This document shows, one piece after another, positions 8,863 to 18,421 of a DNA stretch of 64,000 nucleotides; the stretch's first letter is position 1; each line of letters opens with the position of its first letter. Both the position numbers and the translations under genes were made by a program. This DNA comes from Gemmatimonas sp. Its GTDB lineage: Bacteria > Gemmatimonadota > Gemmatimonadetes > Gemmatimonadales > Gemmatimonadaceae. The DNA lies in the NCBI RefSeq assembly GCF_021298855.1, contig NZ_JAJTHI010000031.1:1-64000 (forward strand). Direction: 5' to 3'. The notes beneath the pieces were generated by a model. The model worked only from the letters and a program-made list of their open reading frames with translations, was not told the origin of the DNA and ran no database searches.

Positions 8863-9080
8863 CCGAGCTTCCCTTCGAGCAGTCACTGGCGCGCCTCGAG
8901 GACATCGTGCGCGTGCTCGAACGGAACGATCTGGACCTCGAACAGGCGCTGCGCCTGTTCGAGGAGGGGATCGGCCATCTGCGCAGCGCCGGTTCCGCGT
9001 TGAAAGCCGTGGACGCGAGGGTCCAGCAGTTGGTCGAAGCGGCCGATGGCTCGTTCTCGGTCGTCGATCTGGGAGCGTGA
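8859..9080 (+). CDS. xseB: exodeoxyribonuclease VII, small subunit
   Basis: Small helical subunit that decorates XseA in the exonuclease VII complex. The 73-residue protein carries the family hallmark LPFEQSLARLEDIVRVLERN and DLDLEQALRLFEEGIGHLR. It is coupled to xseA by the ATGA overlap, and its stop overlaps a GTG at 9077 that is one possible start of the next gene. Length is normal (60-80). Confidence 0.95.
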   Translation: MTELPFEQSLARLEDIVRVLERNDLDLEQALRLFEEGIGHLRSAGSALKAVDARVQQLVEAADGSFSVVDLGA

Positions 9081-9109
9081 CGCGGATGACTGCGGCAGGA
9101 GTCCCGGCC

Positions 9110-10006
9110 ATGTCCGAAGACACGTCCCGCACTTTTGCGGCCGAACGCATCGCCGTGCAGCGGGCTCTCGACGGTTTCTGCGCGCGCTGGTTGGGAGACG
9201 TGGCCCCACTGACCGCGGAAGCCATTCGCTACGCGCTGCTTGGCGAGGGCAAGCGGCTGCGGGCCGTCCTGTTGCTGGAGGCCTATCGGGCGTGCGGCGG
9301 CACGGGCGACGCCCTGGATCTGGCCGCCTCGGTGGAAGTCGTGCACGCGTACTCACTTGTCCACGACGACCTCCCCTGCATGGACGATGACGATGTCCGC
9401 CGCGGTCGGCCTACGGTGCATCGTGTCTATGGGGTGCCCGTGGCGACCGCCGCCGGGTTGGCGATGGTGCCGCTGGCCGCGCGCTGCGCCTGGCACGCGG
9501 CCAAGGCGATGGGGCTCGGCGACGAGACCGCAGCGGACATTGTACGCGACCTGATGGGCGCCTCCGGCGCCGGTGGCATGATCGGGGGCCAGCTGCTCGA
9601 CCTCGAGGGCGAAGGGGTGCAGCTCACACTCGAGTCGCTCGAGCGGGTGCACCGCCTCAAGACCGGGGCGCTCATCATGGCCTCGGTCACGTTGGGGGCC
9701 CGGGCGGCGCTCGCCCCTGCCGGGCGTCGGGCCGCACTCGCCCGCTACGGTGCCGCCATCGGCCTTGCGTTCCAGATTGCGGACGACGTCCTCGACATCA
9801 CCGCCACTACGGATCAGCTCGGCAAGACGGCGGCTCGCGATCTCGACCTCAACAAGAGCACCTATCCCGCCCTCCTCGGCGTCGAGGGAGCGATTGAACG
9901 GGCCGTTGCGTTGGTCGAAGACGGGTGCGCAGCGCTTCAGCAGGAGGGATTGCTGACGCCCACGCTCGAGCAGTTGGCCCGCTACATCGTGGAGCGTCGA
10001 TCCTGA
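9110..10006 (+). CDS. ispA: short-chain polyprenyl (geranylgeranyl/farnesyl) diphosphate synthase
   Basis: This enzyme condenses isopentenyl diphosphate with allylic diphosphates, giving C15 or C20 precursors for undecaprenyl phosphate and quinones. It has 298 residues from ATG 9110, chosen because AGGAG at 9097-9101 sits 8 bases upstream; GTG 9077 and ATG 9086 are in frame and possible. The first aspartate-rich motif DDLPCMDDDD is near residue 86 and the second, ADDVLD, near 225; FGEGKRLR appears here as LGEGKRLR. Product chain length (C15 or C20) cannot be fixed from sequence reading. The gene lies in the usual xseA-xseB-ispA-dxs order. Confidence 0.92.
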   Translation: MSEDTSRTFAAERIAVQRALDGFCARWLGDVAPLTAEAIRYALLGEGKRLRAVLLLEAYRACGGTGDALDLAASVEVVHAYSLVHDDLPCMDDDDVRRGRPTVHRVYGVPVATAAGLAMVPLAARCAWHAAKAMGLGDETAADIVRDLMGASGAGGMIGGQLLDLEGEGVQLTLESLERVHRLKTGALIMASVTLGARAALAPAGRRAALARYGAAIGLAFQIADDVLDITATTDQLGKTAARDLDLNKSTYPALLGVEGAIERAVALVEDGCAALQQEGLLTPTLEQLARYIVERRS

Positions 10007-10079
10007 CCCCCGCGCCGGTTGCGCTTTCCCGCCTTGTGTTCTCGCCTGACCGCGGTTCCCGCATTCTTCCCAGTCTCCC

Positions 10080-11972
10080 ATGTCCCTTCTCGAAGGCATC
10101 CAGTCTCCAGCCGACGTGCGTCGCCTGTCCCGCGATGAACTGCGTACGCTCTCGCAGGACATTCGTGATCGGCTGATCGATGTGTGCTCGCGCACCGGCG
10201 GACACATCGGCGCCGGTCTCGGTGTGGTCGAACTCACCGTCGCGCTGCATGCCGTATTCGACACGCCGACTGACCAGATCGTGTGGGACGTCGGTCACCA
10301 GGGGTACCCGCACAAGCTGCTCACCGGGCGCAACGATCGCATGGAGACGCTGCGCCAGGAGGGTGGCCTGTCGGGCTTCCTCAAGCGCACCGAGAGCGAG
10401 TACGATGCGTTTGGCGCCGGACACGCCGCTACCGCCATTTCGGCGGCGCTGGGCATGGCCGCCGGGCGCGACGTGATGGGGGAGTCGTTCAAGGCCGTGG
10501 CCATTATCGGCGACGGGTCGCTCGGGTCGGGGCTCGCCTACGAAGGGCTCAACAACGCCGGCCACTCCGAGCGCGACATCATCGTTGTCCTCAACGACAA
10601 TGAAATGTCCATCGCGCCGAACGTGGGAGCGATGCACAAGTATCTCACGAGCATCCAGCGCAATCCGCTCTACAACCGGCTGCGTTCGCGCATCGGGGAA
10701 CTGGTGGACCACGCACCGCAGCCCTTTCAGTCGGCCGGTACGTTGCTGCGCAAGTGGGAAGAGAGTGTGAAGTCGTTCCTTACGCCCGGCGTGCTGTTCG
10801 AGGAACTCGGGTTCCGGTACTTCGGCCCCATCGACGGACACGACATCGACGCGCTCATGGACACCTTCGCGGCCGTGCGGGACATGAATACACCGCGCCT
10901 CGTGCACGTCATCACGCAGAAGGGCAAGGGGTTCCCGGCCGGAGAGCACGGAGAGAAGTGGCATGCCCTGCCGCCCGGTCACGATCCGGCCACGGGCAAG
11001 CAGCTCACGGTGTCGGCCGGCAACCCGGCCTACACGGCGGTCTTCGGCAAGGGGCTGGTCGAGCTCGGGGCGGAATGCCCGGACGTGGCGGTCATTACGG
11101 CGGCGATGCCCGGCGGCACCGGAACGGCACCCTTCGCCAAGGCGTATCCGGCCCGCTTCTTCGATGTGGGCATCGCCGAAGGACATGGCGTGACCTTCGC
11201 TGCCGGCCTCGCCACCCGCGGCGTGCGCCCCGTGGTGACCATCTACTCCACGTTCCTGCAGCGCGGCTACGACAACATCATTCACGACGCCGCCTTGCAG
11301 AAGCTGCCCGTGATCTTCGCGATGGATCGCGCTGGCCTGGTTGGTGAAGACGGGGAAACGCATATGGGCTTGTACGACATCCCGTACATGCTGACCGTGC
11401 CCAACATGACCGTCGCGGCGCCCAAGGACGGAACGGAGATGCTCGGCCTGCTGCGGGCCGCCGTCGAGCACACCGAGGGGCCCTTCTGCTTCCGCTATCC
11501 GCGCGACACGTCCCCCGATGTGCCTCCCGCCATGGCGGAGATCGCGGCGACCCCGTACGGAACGTGGGACGTCCTGCGCAAGGGGCGTGATGTGGCCATT
11601 CTCGCCGTGGGGACCATGGTGGGCACTGCGCTCGCTGCCGCCGAAGCGCTGGCCGCCGAAGGGCTGGACGTCACCGTCGTCAATTGCCGGTACCTCAAGC
11701 CGTACGACGAAGTCACCCTCGCCGCCATCCTCGCCGACCACTCGCACATTCTCATGGTCGAGGAAGGCGTCGCGACCAACGGTTTCGGCGCGTACATGGC
11801 CGCCATCATTCACCGGCAGTCGCCGCAGGTTCGCACGGCTGTGCATGGGGTGCCCGACAAGATCATTTACGCTGCACCGCGCAAGAAGCAGCTGGCGTCG
11901 CTCGGTCTCGATACCGCCGGCATTGCCGAGCGTGTACGGGCACTGCACGATTCCGAAGCACTCGCCGGCTGA
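10080..11972 (+). CDS. dxs: 1-deoxy-D-xylulose-5-phosphate synthase
   Basis: DXS joins pyruvate and glyceraldehyde 3-phosphate with thiamine diphosphate, the entry step of the MEP isoprenoid pathway; dxr, further along this window, encodes the next step. It has 630 residues, normal length. The ThDP site shows GHQGYPHK near residue 75 and GDGSLGSGLAYEGLNNAG near 144. The transketolase-type middle domain begins with the catalytic glutamate in DVGIAEGHGVTFAAGLA near 365. Proteobacterial enzymes read AEQHAV here; the EGHGV variant resembles the version I associate with Bacteroidetes enzymes. The stop overlaps the nadK start by one base. Confidence 0.96.
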   Translation: MSLLEGIQSPADVRRLSRDELRTLSQDIRDRLIDVCSRTGGHIGAGLGVVELTVALHAVFDTPTDQIVWDVGHQGYPHKLLTGRNDRMETLRQEGGLSGFLKRTESEYDAFGAGHAATAISAALGMAAGRDVMGESFKAVAIIGDGSLGSGLAYEGLNNAGHSERDIIVVLNDNEMSIAPNVGAMHKYLTSIQRNPLYNRLRSRIGELVDHAPQPFQSAGTLLRKWEESVKSFLTPGVLFEELGFRYFGPIDGHDIDALMDTFAAVRDMNTPRLVHVITQKGKGFPAGEHGEKWHALPPGHDPATGKQLTVSAGNPAYTAVFGKGLVELGAECPDVAVITAAMPGGTGTAPFAKAYPARFFDVGIAEGHGVTFAAGLATRGVRPVVTIYSTFLQRGYDNIIHDAALQKLPVIFAMDRAGLVGEDGETHMGLYDIPYMLTVPNMTVAAPKDGTEMLGLLRAAVEHTEGPFCFRYPRDTSPDVPPAMAEIAATPYGTWDVLRKGRDVAILAVGTMVGTALAAAEALAAEGLDVTVVNCRYLKPYDEVTLAAILADHSHILMVEEGVATNGFGAYMAAIIHRQSPQVRTAVHGVPDKIIYAAPRKKQLASLGLDTAGIAERVRALHDSEALAG

Positions 11973-12841
11973 TGCGAGTCGGCGTCATCGGTCATCGGGG
12001 GTACGTGGGGCTGCCGGCCATTCTCGGGACGCTGCTCGAGATCGCTCCCGCATTGGGGCTCACCCTCGCGTTCGAGGATGAGCTCTGGGACATCGCCGAA
12101 GACGGGGAGCGTCTGGGAACGCCTGCTTCCGTGCAGGCCCTGTTCACGCTCGGTGGCGATGGGACGCTCCTGCGTGGGGCGCGGTGGCTGGACGGACATA
12201 CGGTGCCCATCCTCGGGATCAACCTCGGACGCCTCGGCTTTCTCACGAGTTGCAGCGGGGCCGATTTCGAGGAAGGGGTGCGTCGCTTCGCACGCGGAGA
12301 TTTCATGTCGGAGCCGCGCATGGCACTCGAGTCGTGCGCACTCGACCGTGAGGGGGCGGAGCGGTGCAACTGGCGCTCACTCAATGACGTCGTGCTGCAC
12401 AAGGGCGGGTTCGCGCGCGTCGTGCGCTTCACCGTGTTCGTGGACGACGAGCCCATCGGGTCCTACTCTGCAGACGGGCTGGTGGTCTCCACGCCCACCG
12501 GATCCACGGGCTATTCGCTTTCGGCCGGTGGGCCCATCGTGGTGCCGACCGTGGAAAGCATCGTGCTCACGCCGGTGTCACCGCATACGCTGGCCATGCG
12601 CCCGTTGGTGCTGCCGCCGCAGGTCGAAGTCAAGGTGCGTGCGGATGATGGGCCGGAAGAGCTTCTGGTAACGATCGACGGGCAGGTGGGCACTACCTTC
12701 ACGGGTGGGGAGACGCTCGTCGTGCGCCGTGCCGGACACCCGGTGCAGATCGTGCGCTTTCCCGGCACGACCTTCTTCACGCGGTTGCGTCGCAAGCTGG
12801 GATGGGGCGGGCTCTCCGAGCGCGACGGCGACACGGTCTGA
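11972..12841 (+). CDS. nadK: NAD kinase
   Basis: Phosphorylates NAD to NADP using ATP. The 289-residue protein has the two family motifs: GGDGTLLRGAR near residue 60 (catalytic aspartate) and NLGRLGFLT, followed by TPTGSTGYSLSAGGPI near 175. The ATG overlaps the dxs stop as TGATG, so expression is coupled. In many bacteria tlyA sits between dxs and nadK; it is missing here. Other in-frame readings further upstream would lie wholly inside dxs and are not used. Confidence 0.94.
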   Translation: MRVGVIGHRGYVGLPAILGTLLEIAPALGLTLAFEDELWDIAEDGERLGTPASVQALFTLGGDGTLLRGARWLDGHTVPILGINLGRLGFLTSCSGADFEEGVRRFARGDFMSEPRMALESCALDREGAERCNWRSLNDVVLHKGGFARVVRFTVFVDDEPIGSYSADGLVVSTPTGSTGYSLSAGGPIVVPTVESIVLTPVSPHTLAMRPLVLPPQVEVKVRADDGPEELLVTIDGQVGTTFTGGETLVVRRAGHPVQIVRFPGTTFFTRLRRKLGWGGLSERDGDTV

Positions 12842-12869
12842 CGTCGTACGTCCTCCAGCGGGGCCTCCC

Positions 12870-14627
12870 ATGCTCGTCGAACTCCGCATTCGCAATGTCG
12901 CCGTCATCGACACGGTGACCCTGCCGCTGGAACGCGGCCTCAATGTCCTGACCGGCGAAACCGGGGCAGGGAAATCCATCATCATCGGGGCGCTGGGCAT
13001 GCTGCTTGGCGAACGGACTGCCGCCGATCGTGTGCGCAGCGGGACTGATCGGGCCACGGTGGAGGGGGTGTTCGATGTGAGTGCGCGTCCGGAGCTGCGC
13101 GCCCTGCTCGACGAGCGCGGCATCGATGCGGACGAGCAGCACCTCGTGCTGAAGCGTGAGGTGGGCAGCAACGGCCGCTCTCGCGCATGGATCAACGGGT
13201 CGACCGTCACGGCGGCCGTACTGGCCGACATCGGGGCGCGCCTGGTGAGCGTGCACGGTCAACATGATTCGCGCCAGCTGGTCGATGCCGATCACCAGCG
13301 TGAACTGCTGGATGCCTACGTACAAGCCACGGCAGCGCGGCGGCGCGTCGCTGAGGCGTATGCGCACGTGGCCGCGCTGCGGGCGCGGGAGCAGGAGCTT
13401 GAACAACGGCGGTTGGAGGCCACCCGCCGCGCCGACTACCTCCGCTTCGTCGTGCGCGAGATTGAGGATCTGCAGCCAACCGCGGGGGAGGACGAGGCAC
13501 TCGATGCCGACATTCGTCGGCTGTCACACGCCGAAGAGCTGCAGGGACTCGCCGCCCAAGCTGCCGCAGCCATCGCGGGAGACGAGCATGCCGCGCTTGG
13601 GCGGCTGGGCGCGGTGCGTCGGGCCTTGGCGTCGCTGACCCGCATCGATCCAGCGATGGATAGACTCCAGAGTGGTTTCGAGGCGGCGGTGTATGCGTTG
13701 GACGAGCTGGCCGGCGAGCTTTCCCAGTATGCCGAGGCGGTGGAGGCGGATCCGCAGCGGCTTCGTACCCTGGAGCGCCGTCGCGACCAGCTGCTGGGGC
13801 TCATGCGGAAGTACGGTCCCACCATCCAGGACGTGCTCGCGGAGGGCGCGCGCGCGCGAGCCGAGCTGGAGTTGGTGGACGGGGGGGGCCTCGACCTCGC
13901 GGCCCTTGCCGATGCGCGTGCTGGCGCGGAAGGCGCCTTCGCCGAAGCCTGCGCCGAGCTGACGCGCTTGCGCGTCGGGGGGGCCAGGCAGTTCGAGCGC
14001 GCCGTATCCGAGCTGCTCCCGGATCTGGGCATGCGCGAAGGGCGTGTCGAGGTGGTGCTCACCCCCCTCGATCAGGGATCGGCCACGGGGGCAGAGACCG
14101 TGCACTTCGTGGCAATGCTGAATGCGGGGGCCGAGGCGCGGCCGCTGTCGCGCATTGCCTCCGGTGGCGAACTGTCGCGCGTCATGCTGGCCCTCAGCAC
14201 GGTGCTGGCCCGCCTGCAGCAAGTGCCCACGTTGGTGTTCGACGAAGTCGACGCCGGGGTCGGCGGCGCGGTTGCGTGGCAGGTCGGGGCGCTCATGCGT
14301 CGCGTCGCGTCCCATCACCAGGTCCTGGCCATCTCTCACCTGGCGCAGATCGCGGCGCGCGCACACCACCACATCGTGGTCCACAAGAGCGCCGTGGGAA
14401 CGGTCACGACGTCGGATACGGTGGTCGTGACCGATGAGGCACGTATCGTGGAGATTGCGCGTATGCTGGGCGGCGATGCCGATCGCGAAGTCAGCCGTGC
14501 ACACGCCCGCGAGCTGCTGTCACGAGGCGCCGACGACTCGGTGGCCGCAGTGGCCGGGGCAAGCAGTGGGGTGGCGCCACGCGCCGCCACGCCACGCGGC
14601 GCTCAGCGGCGCGGGAAGCCCGTGTAG
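12870..14627 (+). CDS. recN: DNA repair protein RecN
   Basis: RecN is an SMC-like ATPase that acts early in double-strand break repair. The 585-residue protein opens MLVELRIRNVAVID and has a Walker A motif GETGAGKS at about 28-35, a long coiled-coil middle, the ABC signature SGGELSRVMLALS near 430 and Walker B LVFDEVDAGVGG near 455. The order and length are typical. The C-terminal ~30 residues are alanine-rich and non-conserved; they overlap the end of the minus-strand gene at 14603-16291 by 25 bases, so the two transcripts converge tail to tail. Confidence 0.95.
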   Translation: MLVELRIRNVAVIDTVTLPLERGLNVLTGETGAGKSIIIGALGMLLGERTAADRVRSGTDRATVEGVFDVSARPELRALLDERGIDADEQHLVLKREVGSNGRSRAWINGSTVTAAVLADIGARLVSVHGQHDSRQLVDADHQRELLDAYVQATAARRRVAEAYAHVAALRAREQELEQRRLEATRRADYLRFVVREIEDLQPTAGEDEALDADIRRLSHAEELQGLAAQAAAAIAGDEHAALGRLGAVRRALASLTRIDPAMDRLQSGFEAAVYALDELAGELSQYAEAVEADPQRLRTLERRRDQLLGLMRKYGPTIQDVLAEGARARAELELVDGGGLDLAALADARAGAEGAFAEACAELTRLRVGGARQFERAVSELLPDLGMREGRVEVVLTPLDQGSATGAETVHFVAMLNAGAEARPLSRIASGGELSRVMLALSTVLARLQQVPTLVFDEVDAGVGGAVAWQVGALMRRVASHHQVLAISHLAQIAARAHHHIVVHKSAVGTVTTSDTVVVTDEARIVEIARMLGGDADREVSRAHARELLSRGADDSVAAVAGASSGVAPRAATPRGAQRRGKPV

Positions 14628-16291
14628 ACGCGCAGTTCCAGGCGGTCGGTGGAGATGACCGGCGTGAGGCCACCGCTTCCCGAAAGCGGTGTGGTATGGG
14701 TGTAGATCACTTCGGCGGGAAAGCGTGATCGGCCGCGCGCGTAGCTGGCCAGTGTCGAGAAACTGAACCCGAGCGCGGCGGCATTCACGGTGCGGGAGGG
14801 GATCGTCAGCCGCGGGCCGTCTGCCGCGTCGTAGTTGTCGCTGCCCCAGTGGCGCAGCAGGTAGGCCGCCGAGACCCCGAAGAAGTCACCAATCGCCACC
14901 CGCGGCGCCAACTCGATCTCCAGACGATTCCCCAAGGTGCGCTGCGCCTGGGTGGCCGCCACCGGCGCCGAGAACGTACCGGCCTCGTCGCGCAGGGGCG
15001 TGAGGATGGCCACCTGATCGGCCAACGGCAGCACGGCACGTACGGTGGCACTCATCCACGCCCACCGAGTGAACAGCACATCGGTGGTACTCCGAGCCAG
15101 GAGCGCGTTCGCCCCATCGCCGATCGGCACGTCGAAGGCATCGTCGGTGCGATCGGCCCCGGCGGTACCGAAGCGCCACCCCAACGTCACATTGCTGCGT
15201 ACTCCCTTGCCGGGGGTGAGCAGTCGGCGCAACTGGTCGGCCCGGAAGCTGTCGAAGACCAGGAGCGAAGCGGTCAGGTCGACGTCTCCGATCCCGGCCC
15301 GCCGGGTGTCGCCAAGGCGGCCATACCCAACGCCGAAGGAGCTGTCGGAGGCAACCGTGCCGATGCTGCCGGGCCCCAGAATGACGGTGGCAGCGGCGGG
15401 CTGGGCCGATGCCGCGATGGCGGTAATGCCATACGCGCCGAAATCCGTACGCAGGGCACCGATCCCGGAGACGATTGCCGTATGCAACGCCGATCCGTTG
15501 AGTGGCACCACGGGCGCCCCACCACGCGTCGCGTCACCATACACGGTCACGAGATGCGTGCGCGTCGCGGCTGCGCGCGACACCAGCGCCTGGGCGCCGG
15601 CAGGATTGGCACGGATCGCCGTGCACCGCTCTTCCGTGGGCGTGCTGCAGCGGGTGATCTCCGCGGCGAGCGCCGCACGCGCCGCGTCGATCTGCCCCAC
15701 CAGGGCACCGTTCGTCGCGCGGGCGGCGGCACCTGCGCTCAGGAAGGCCGGGTTGCGTCCGACATTGGCACCGGTGCCCGTGCGGTTCAAAACAAGCTGG
15801 GAGGCATCGCGTGACTCGACATACGGCACCAGCAGCCGCAGCGAGAGCCGTCGGGTGACGCCGTAATCGACGGTGATGGGGGCCACGCTCTGGCGCACTT
15901 CACCGCGTGCTTCGAGCTCCCCGAGCGAAAGGGCAAAGGCCGTGTTGCCGGTAAGCGCCCGAATGCTCGTCTGCACCGGCGTCAGTTGAGGCAGCTGTGT
16001 CGTGCCGAACACGTCAGTGGCCAGCCCGCCCAGCAGCGCACGGCGTCCAGACGGTGAACCGGGCGCGAAGACGGCCCGATAGTCGTTCCACAGCCCGCCG
16101 ACGAGAATCCGGTACCCACCACGCGGAACTGGAATGGCATCATCCCCAATGCCGGCGACCGCCTGCGCCATGCCCGTCGAGGCGCCAGCCAGCGTGCACG
16201 CAGCGTACGAAACGACGGCGGCCCGGTAGCGCCATGCGCTACGGCGGTCGGGCAATGCTGGGCGGGATGGCCTGGCGGGCAGACGGGGCAT
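14603..16291 (-). CDS. secreted, probably outer-membrane beta-barrel-like protein of unknown function
   Basis: Protein of 562 residues that I cannot assign to a named family. The N-terminus holds a basic stretch (DRRSAWRYR), a hydrophobic segment (AAVVSYAACTLAGAS) and a GMAQA site that looks like signal-peptidase cleavage, after which the mature part begins near AVAGIGDDAIPVPRGGYRI. The rest alternates polar and hydrophobic residues, with repeated aromatic/glycine pairs and a final strand-like LELRVYTGFPRR, as in transport-type barrels. The start may lie closer to the signal peptide than the ATG at 16291. A good promoter (16346-16374, minus strand) precedes it. It is divergent from a glycosidase-like gene. 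Confidence 0.75.
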   Translation of the reverse strand: MPRLPARPSRPALPDRRSAWRYRAAVVSYAACTLAGASTGMAQAVAGIGDDAIPVPRGGYRILVGGLWNDYRAVFAPGSPSGRRALLGGLATDVFGTTQLPQLTPVQTSIRALTGNTAFALSLGELEARGEVRQSVAPITVDYGVTRRLSLRLLVPYVESRDASQLVLNRTGTGANVGRNPAFLSAGAAARATNGALVGQIDAARAALAAEITRCSTPTEERCTAIRANPAGAQALVSRAAATRTHLVTVYGDATRGGAPVVPLNGSALHTAIVSGIGALRTDFGAYGITAIAASAQPAAATVILGPGSIGTVASDSSFGVGYGRLGDTRRAGIGDVDLTASLLVFDSFRADQLRRLLTPGKGVRSNVTLGWRFGTAGADRTDDAFDVPIGDGANALLARSTTDVLFTRWAWMSATVRAVLPLADQVAILTPLRDEAGTFSAPVAATQAQRTLGNRLEIELAPRVAIGDFFGVSAAYLLRHWGSDNYDAADGPRLTIPSRTVNAAALGFSFSTLASYARGRSRFPAEVIYTHTTPLSGSGGLTPVISTDRLELRVYTGFPRR

Positions 16292-16345
16292 GCAGGGCGC
16301 GTCGGGTGAGCAGGAGAAACCGGCTAGATTACGCCGATACGTGGC

Positions 16346-16374
16346 ACCTTAGTCCGGCAGCGATGGCTCGTCAA
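16346..16374 (-). promoter_or_regulatory. promoter for the minus-strand secreted protein gene
   Basis: Read on the minus strand: -35 TTGACG (16374-16369), 17-base spacer, -10 TAAGGT (16351-16346). The predicted start of transcription is near 16339, about 48 bases before the ATG at 16291. It fits the pattern seen at other promoters in the window. Confidence 0.6.
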
Positions 16375-16444
16375 CGAACGACGGCATCTGCCGGTGGCAA
16401 TACTCCCAACGCCGCGCCGTGATCCGTCGGTGCGTCAGGAACTC

Positions 16445-18241
16445 ATGCGTCCGATTCCCTCGATCCCGTGGCAACTCACGGGCAATCATTGGCTCTCCCT
16501 CCCCTGCATCAATCCCATGGACGGCGCGATTCACGCCGTGGGCGTGCTCCATCGCGGCGCACGCGCGGCCATTGAGGTCGCGGGATCTGCCAACTTCGTT
16601 TCCGGCGAGGGACAGCCACTGCTGCGCCCGGTCGTGCGGGTGCACGGTGAAGTGCGCGCGCTGGCCGCCGAGGGGATCGCCTGGGAACGCGCCGTGGGCT
16701 GGCTTCCCACCTTCACGTGCACGATCGGCACGCTGGTCGTACGAGGCACGATCTTCGCCCCGTATGGGCGCGATGCCGACATCTCGGGCGCGGTGTACAC
16801 CTTGGCCATAGAGAACCGGGGCGCGAGCGATGTGTCGCTGGAGGTCGCGGTCGAAGGCACCCTGGGGCATCGGCAGCAGCGTGTGCGCACTCCCCGGCCG
16901 TTCGATGACGAGCATGTGGTCAGTCTCGGCGAGGACGAGGTCGTCCTGCTTGAAGGGGCGGCGATTCCGGGACTGGTTGCGGTCGCCATTGGCAGCGACG
17001 GGCCGGCGACGGTGGAGGTAGAGCAGGGGGCATCCCACGCCCCACGGGCCTTTGCCATTCGGCGCGTGCTCAGTGCGCCGGCGGGCGGCTCGGTGCAGAC
17101 GGCATTCTATCTCGCCGTTGGCCCGGAGCGCGACGGTGCCCAGGCCACCGTGAGCGTACTCCGCCGCCGCGGGTGGCGGGCACTGCTCAGCGCCACACGT
17201 GAGGCCCTCACGGCGCTCGAACAGACGACCGGGAACGAGGGCATCGATCGGTTGCTCAACCGCAACTTGCTGTTCGCGTACTTCTATGCGGTGGGTCGCG
17301 GGCTCGACGACGCCCACTACTACCTGTTGCGGTCGCGCGCCCCGTGGCATTCCATGGGGTGTACGGTGCGCGACTGGGAAGCGCTCATGTGGACGTTGCC
17401 GGCCATTCAGCTGGCCGACGCTGGCCTTGCGCGCGAACTGCTGGTCCGTGCCTGTGAGCTGCATGGCTATGCCCCTGGGCAGGGGGTGCACTACTTCGAC
17501 GGTACGCTCTTCCAGCCGGGCTTCTGTGTGGAAGGGCCGGCGGCGTTTGCCATCGCCACGGACCGCTACATCCGCGATACGGGCGACGACCAGATCGTCG
17601 AAGACCCTGTGGTGGCCGACACCCTGTATCTCAGCCATGATGACTTGGTGGCGCGGCGCGACGAGCGGATCCCTCTCTACTCCACGGAGGTCACCGCAGG
17701 GGGCGCACCCGCCGCCTTTCCGTTCACGTTGCATGGCAATGCGGCGGTGGCCCTTGCCCTCGACGTGTTCCGCCGTACCCTCGATGAGGAAGCCGCGGCC
17801 GCGGTAGAGGACCCGGCGGCCGTTCGGGCGGCAATCCGTCGTCACTTCGCCGTGGACCGGGGGGAGAAGGCGCGCCTCGCGACCGCGGTCGATCTGGCCG
17901 GCGGAACGGCGCTCGCGGACGATCCGTCGGGTTCACTGCTCTGGCTGCCGATGTACGACGCCATGGACCGCGAGGATTCGCTCTTTCGGCGAACCGCCCG
18001 GGCCGTACGCCCGGAGTTGACCGACAGTACTGTCCTGCTCCTGCAGGTCGCCCGGCTGCTGGGGCCGGAGGGGCAGGAGGTCCTGGGTTGGCTGCGGCGG
18101 GCACCGCTGGACGGGGGGATTGCCTCCGAACTGGTCGATGCAGAAGGGCGAGCGGTCAGCAACGGCGGGGATGCTGCACTGGCTGGCCTGCTGGCTCACT
18201 CGCTCTGGTTCGCCGGGCACGCGCTGGGGCTGCGCGATTAG
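16445..18241 (+). CDS. glycosidase-like protein with predicted alpha/alpha barrel, function unknown
   Basis: Protein of 598 residues from ATG 16445 (AGGA just upstream); an in-frame GTG at 16394 would add 17 residues. The first ~270 residues look like a beta-sandwich domain (NHWLSLPCINPMDGAIHAVG). The second half is helical with pairs of acidic and aromatic residues: RDWEALMWTLPAIQLADAGLARELLVRA, then HYFDGTLFQPGFCVEGPAAFAIA and TGDDQIVED. This order and length resemble six-hairpin glycosidases acting on amylose- or disaccharide-like substrates. I cannot name the substrate, and catalytic acids cannot be assigned safely. No signal peptide is seen, so it is probably cytosolic. Confidence 0.75.
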   Translation: MRPIPSIPWQLTGNHWLSLPCINPMDGAIHAVGVLHRGARAAIEVAGSANFVSGEGQPLLRPVVRVHGEVRALAAEGIAWERAVGWLPTFTCTIGTLVVRGTIFAPYGRDADISGAVYTLAIENRGASDVSLEVAVEGTLGHRQQRVRTPRPFDDEHVVSLGEDEVVLLEGAAIPGLVAVAIGSDGPATVEVEQGASHAPRAFAIRRVLSAPAGGSVQTAFYLAVGPERDGAQATVSVLRRRGWRALLSATREALTALEQTTGNEGIDRLLNRNLLFAYFYAVGRGLDDAHYYLLRSRAPWHSMGCTVRDWEALMWTLPAIQLADAGLARELLVRACELHGYAPGQGVHYFDGTLFQPGFCVEGPAAFAIATDRYIRDTGDDQIVEDPVVADTLYLSHDDLVARRDERIPLYSTEVTAGGAPAAFPFTLHGNAAVALALDVFRRTLDEEAAAAVEDPAAVRAAIRRHFAVDRGEKARLATAVDLAGGTALADDPSGSLLWLPMYDAMDREDSLFRRTARAVRPELTDSTVLLLQVARLLGPEGQEVLGWLRRAPLDGGIASELVDAEGRAVSNGGDAALAGLLAHSLWFAGHALGLRD

Positions 18242-18250
18242 GGCGGGTGC

Positions 18251-18279
18251 TTGTCCGCCGACCGACTCGAGACTAAACT
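18251..18279 (+). promoter_or_regulatory. promoter of tRNA-Gly
   Basis: -35 TTGTCC (18251-18256), exact 17-base spacer, -10 TAAACT (18274-18279). Transcription would start near 18286, about 25 bases before the tRNA. The -35 hexamer is identical to that proposed for mreB. Confidence 0.65.
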
Positions 18280-18310
18280 CATCTTAGCACCGGTATTCTG
18301 CTCGGTGCAT

Positions 18311-18383
18311 GCGGGAATAGCTCAGTTGGTAGAGCACAACCTTGCCAAGGTTGGGGTCGCGGGTTCGAGTCCCGTTTCCCGCT
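18311..18383 (+). tRNA. tRNA-Gly (GCC anticodon)
   Basis: A 73-base cloverleaf: acceptor GCGGGAA pairs with TTCCCGC, followed by discriminator T. The D arm is GCTC/GAGC, the anticodon arm AACCTTGCCAAGGTT gives anticodon GCC, and the T arm has GGTTCGAGT between GCGGG and CCCGT. The 3' CCA is not encoded and must be added after transcription. Confidence 0.97.
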
Positions 18384-18421
18384 CTGACCACAGGTGGTCG
18401 AGAGCAATGACAGTCTGCGAC

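Noticed and set aside
10080-11972. Defective DXS because EQHAV reads EGHGV
   Set aside because: The catalytic glutamate and histidine are kept and all thiamine-diphosphate motifs are intact; a similar EGH variant seems to occur in other phyla, so I see no reason to call it inactive.
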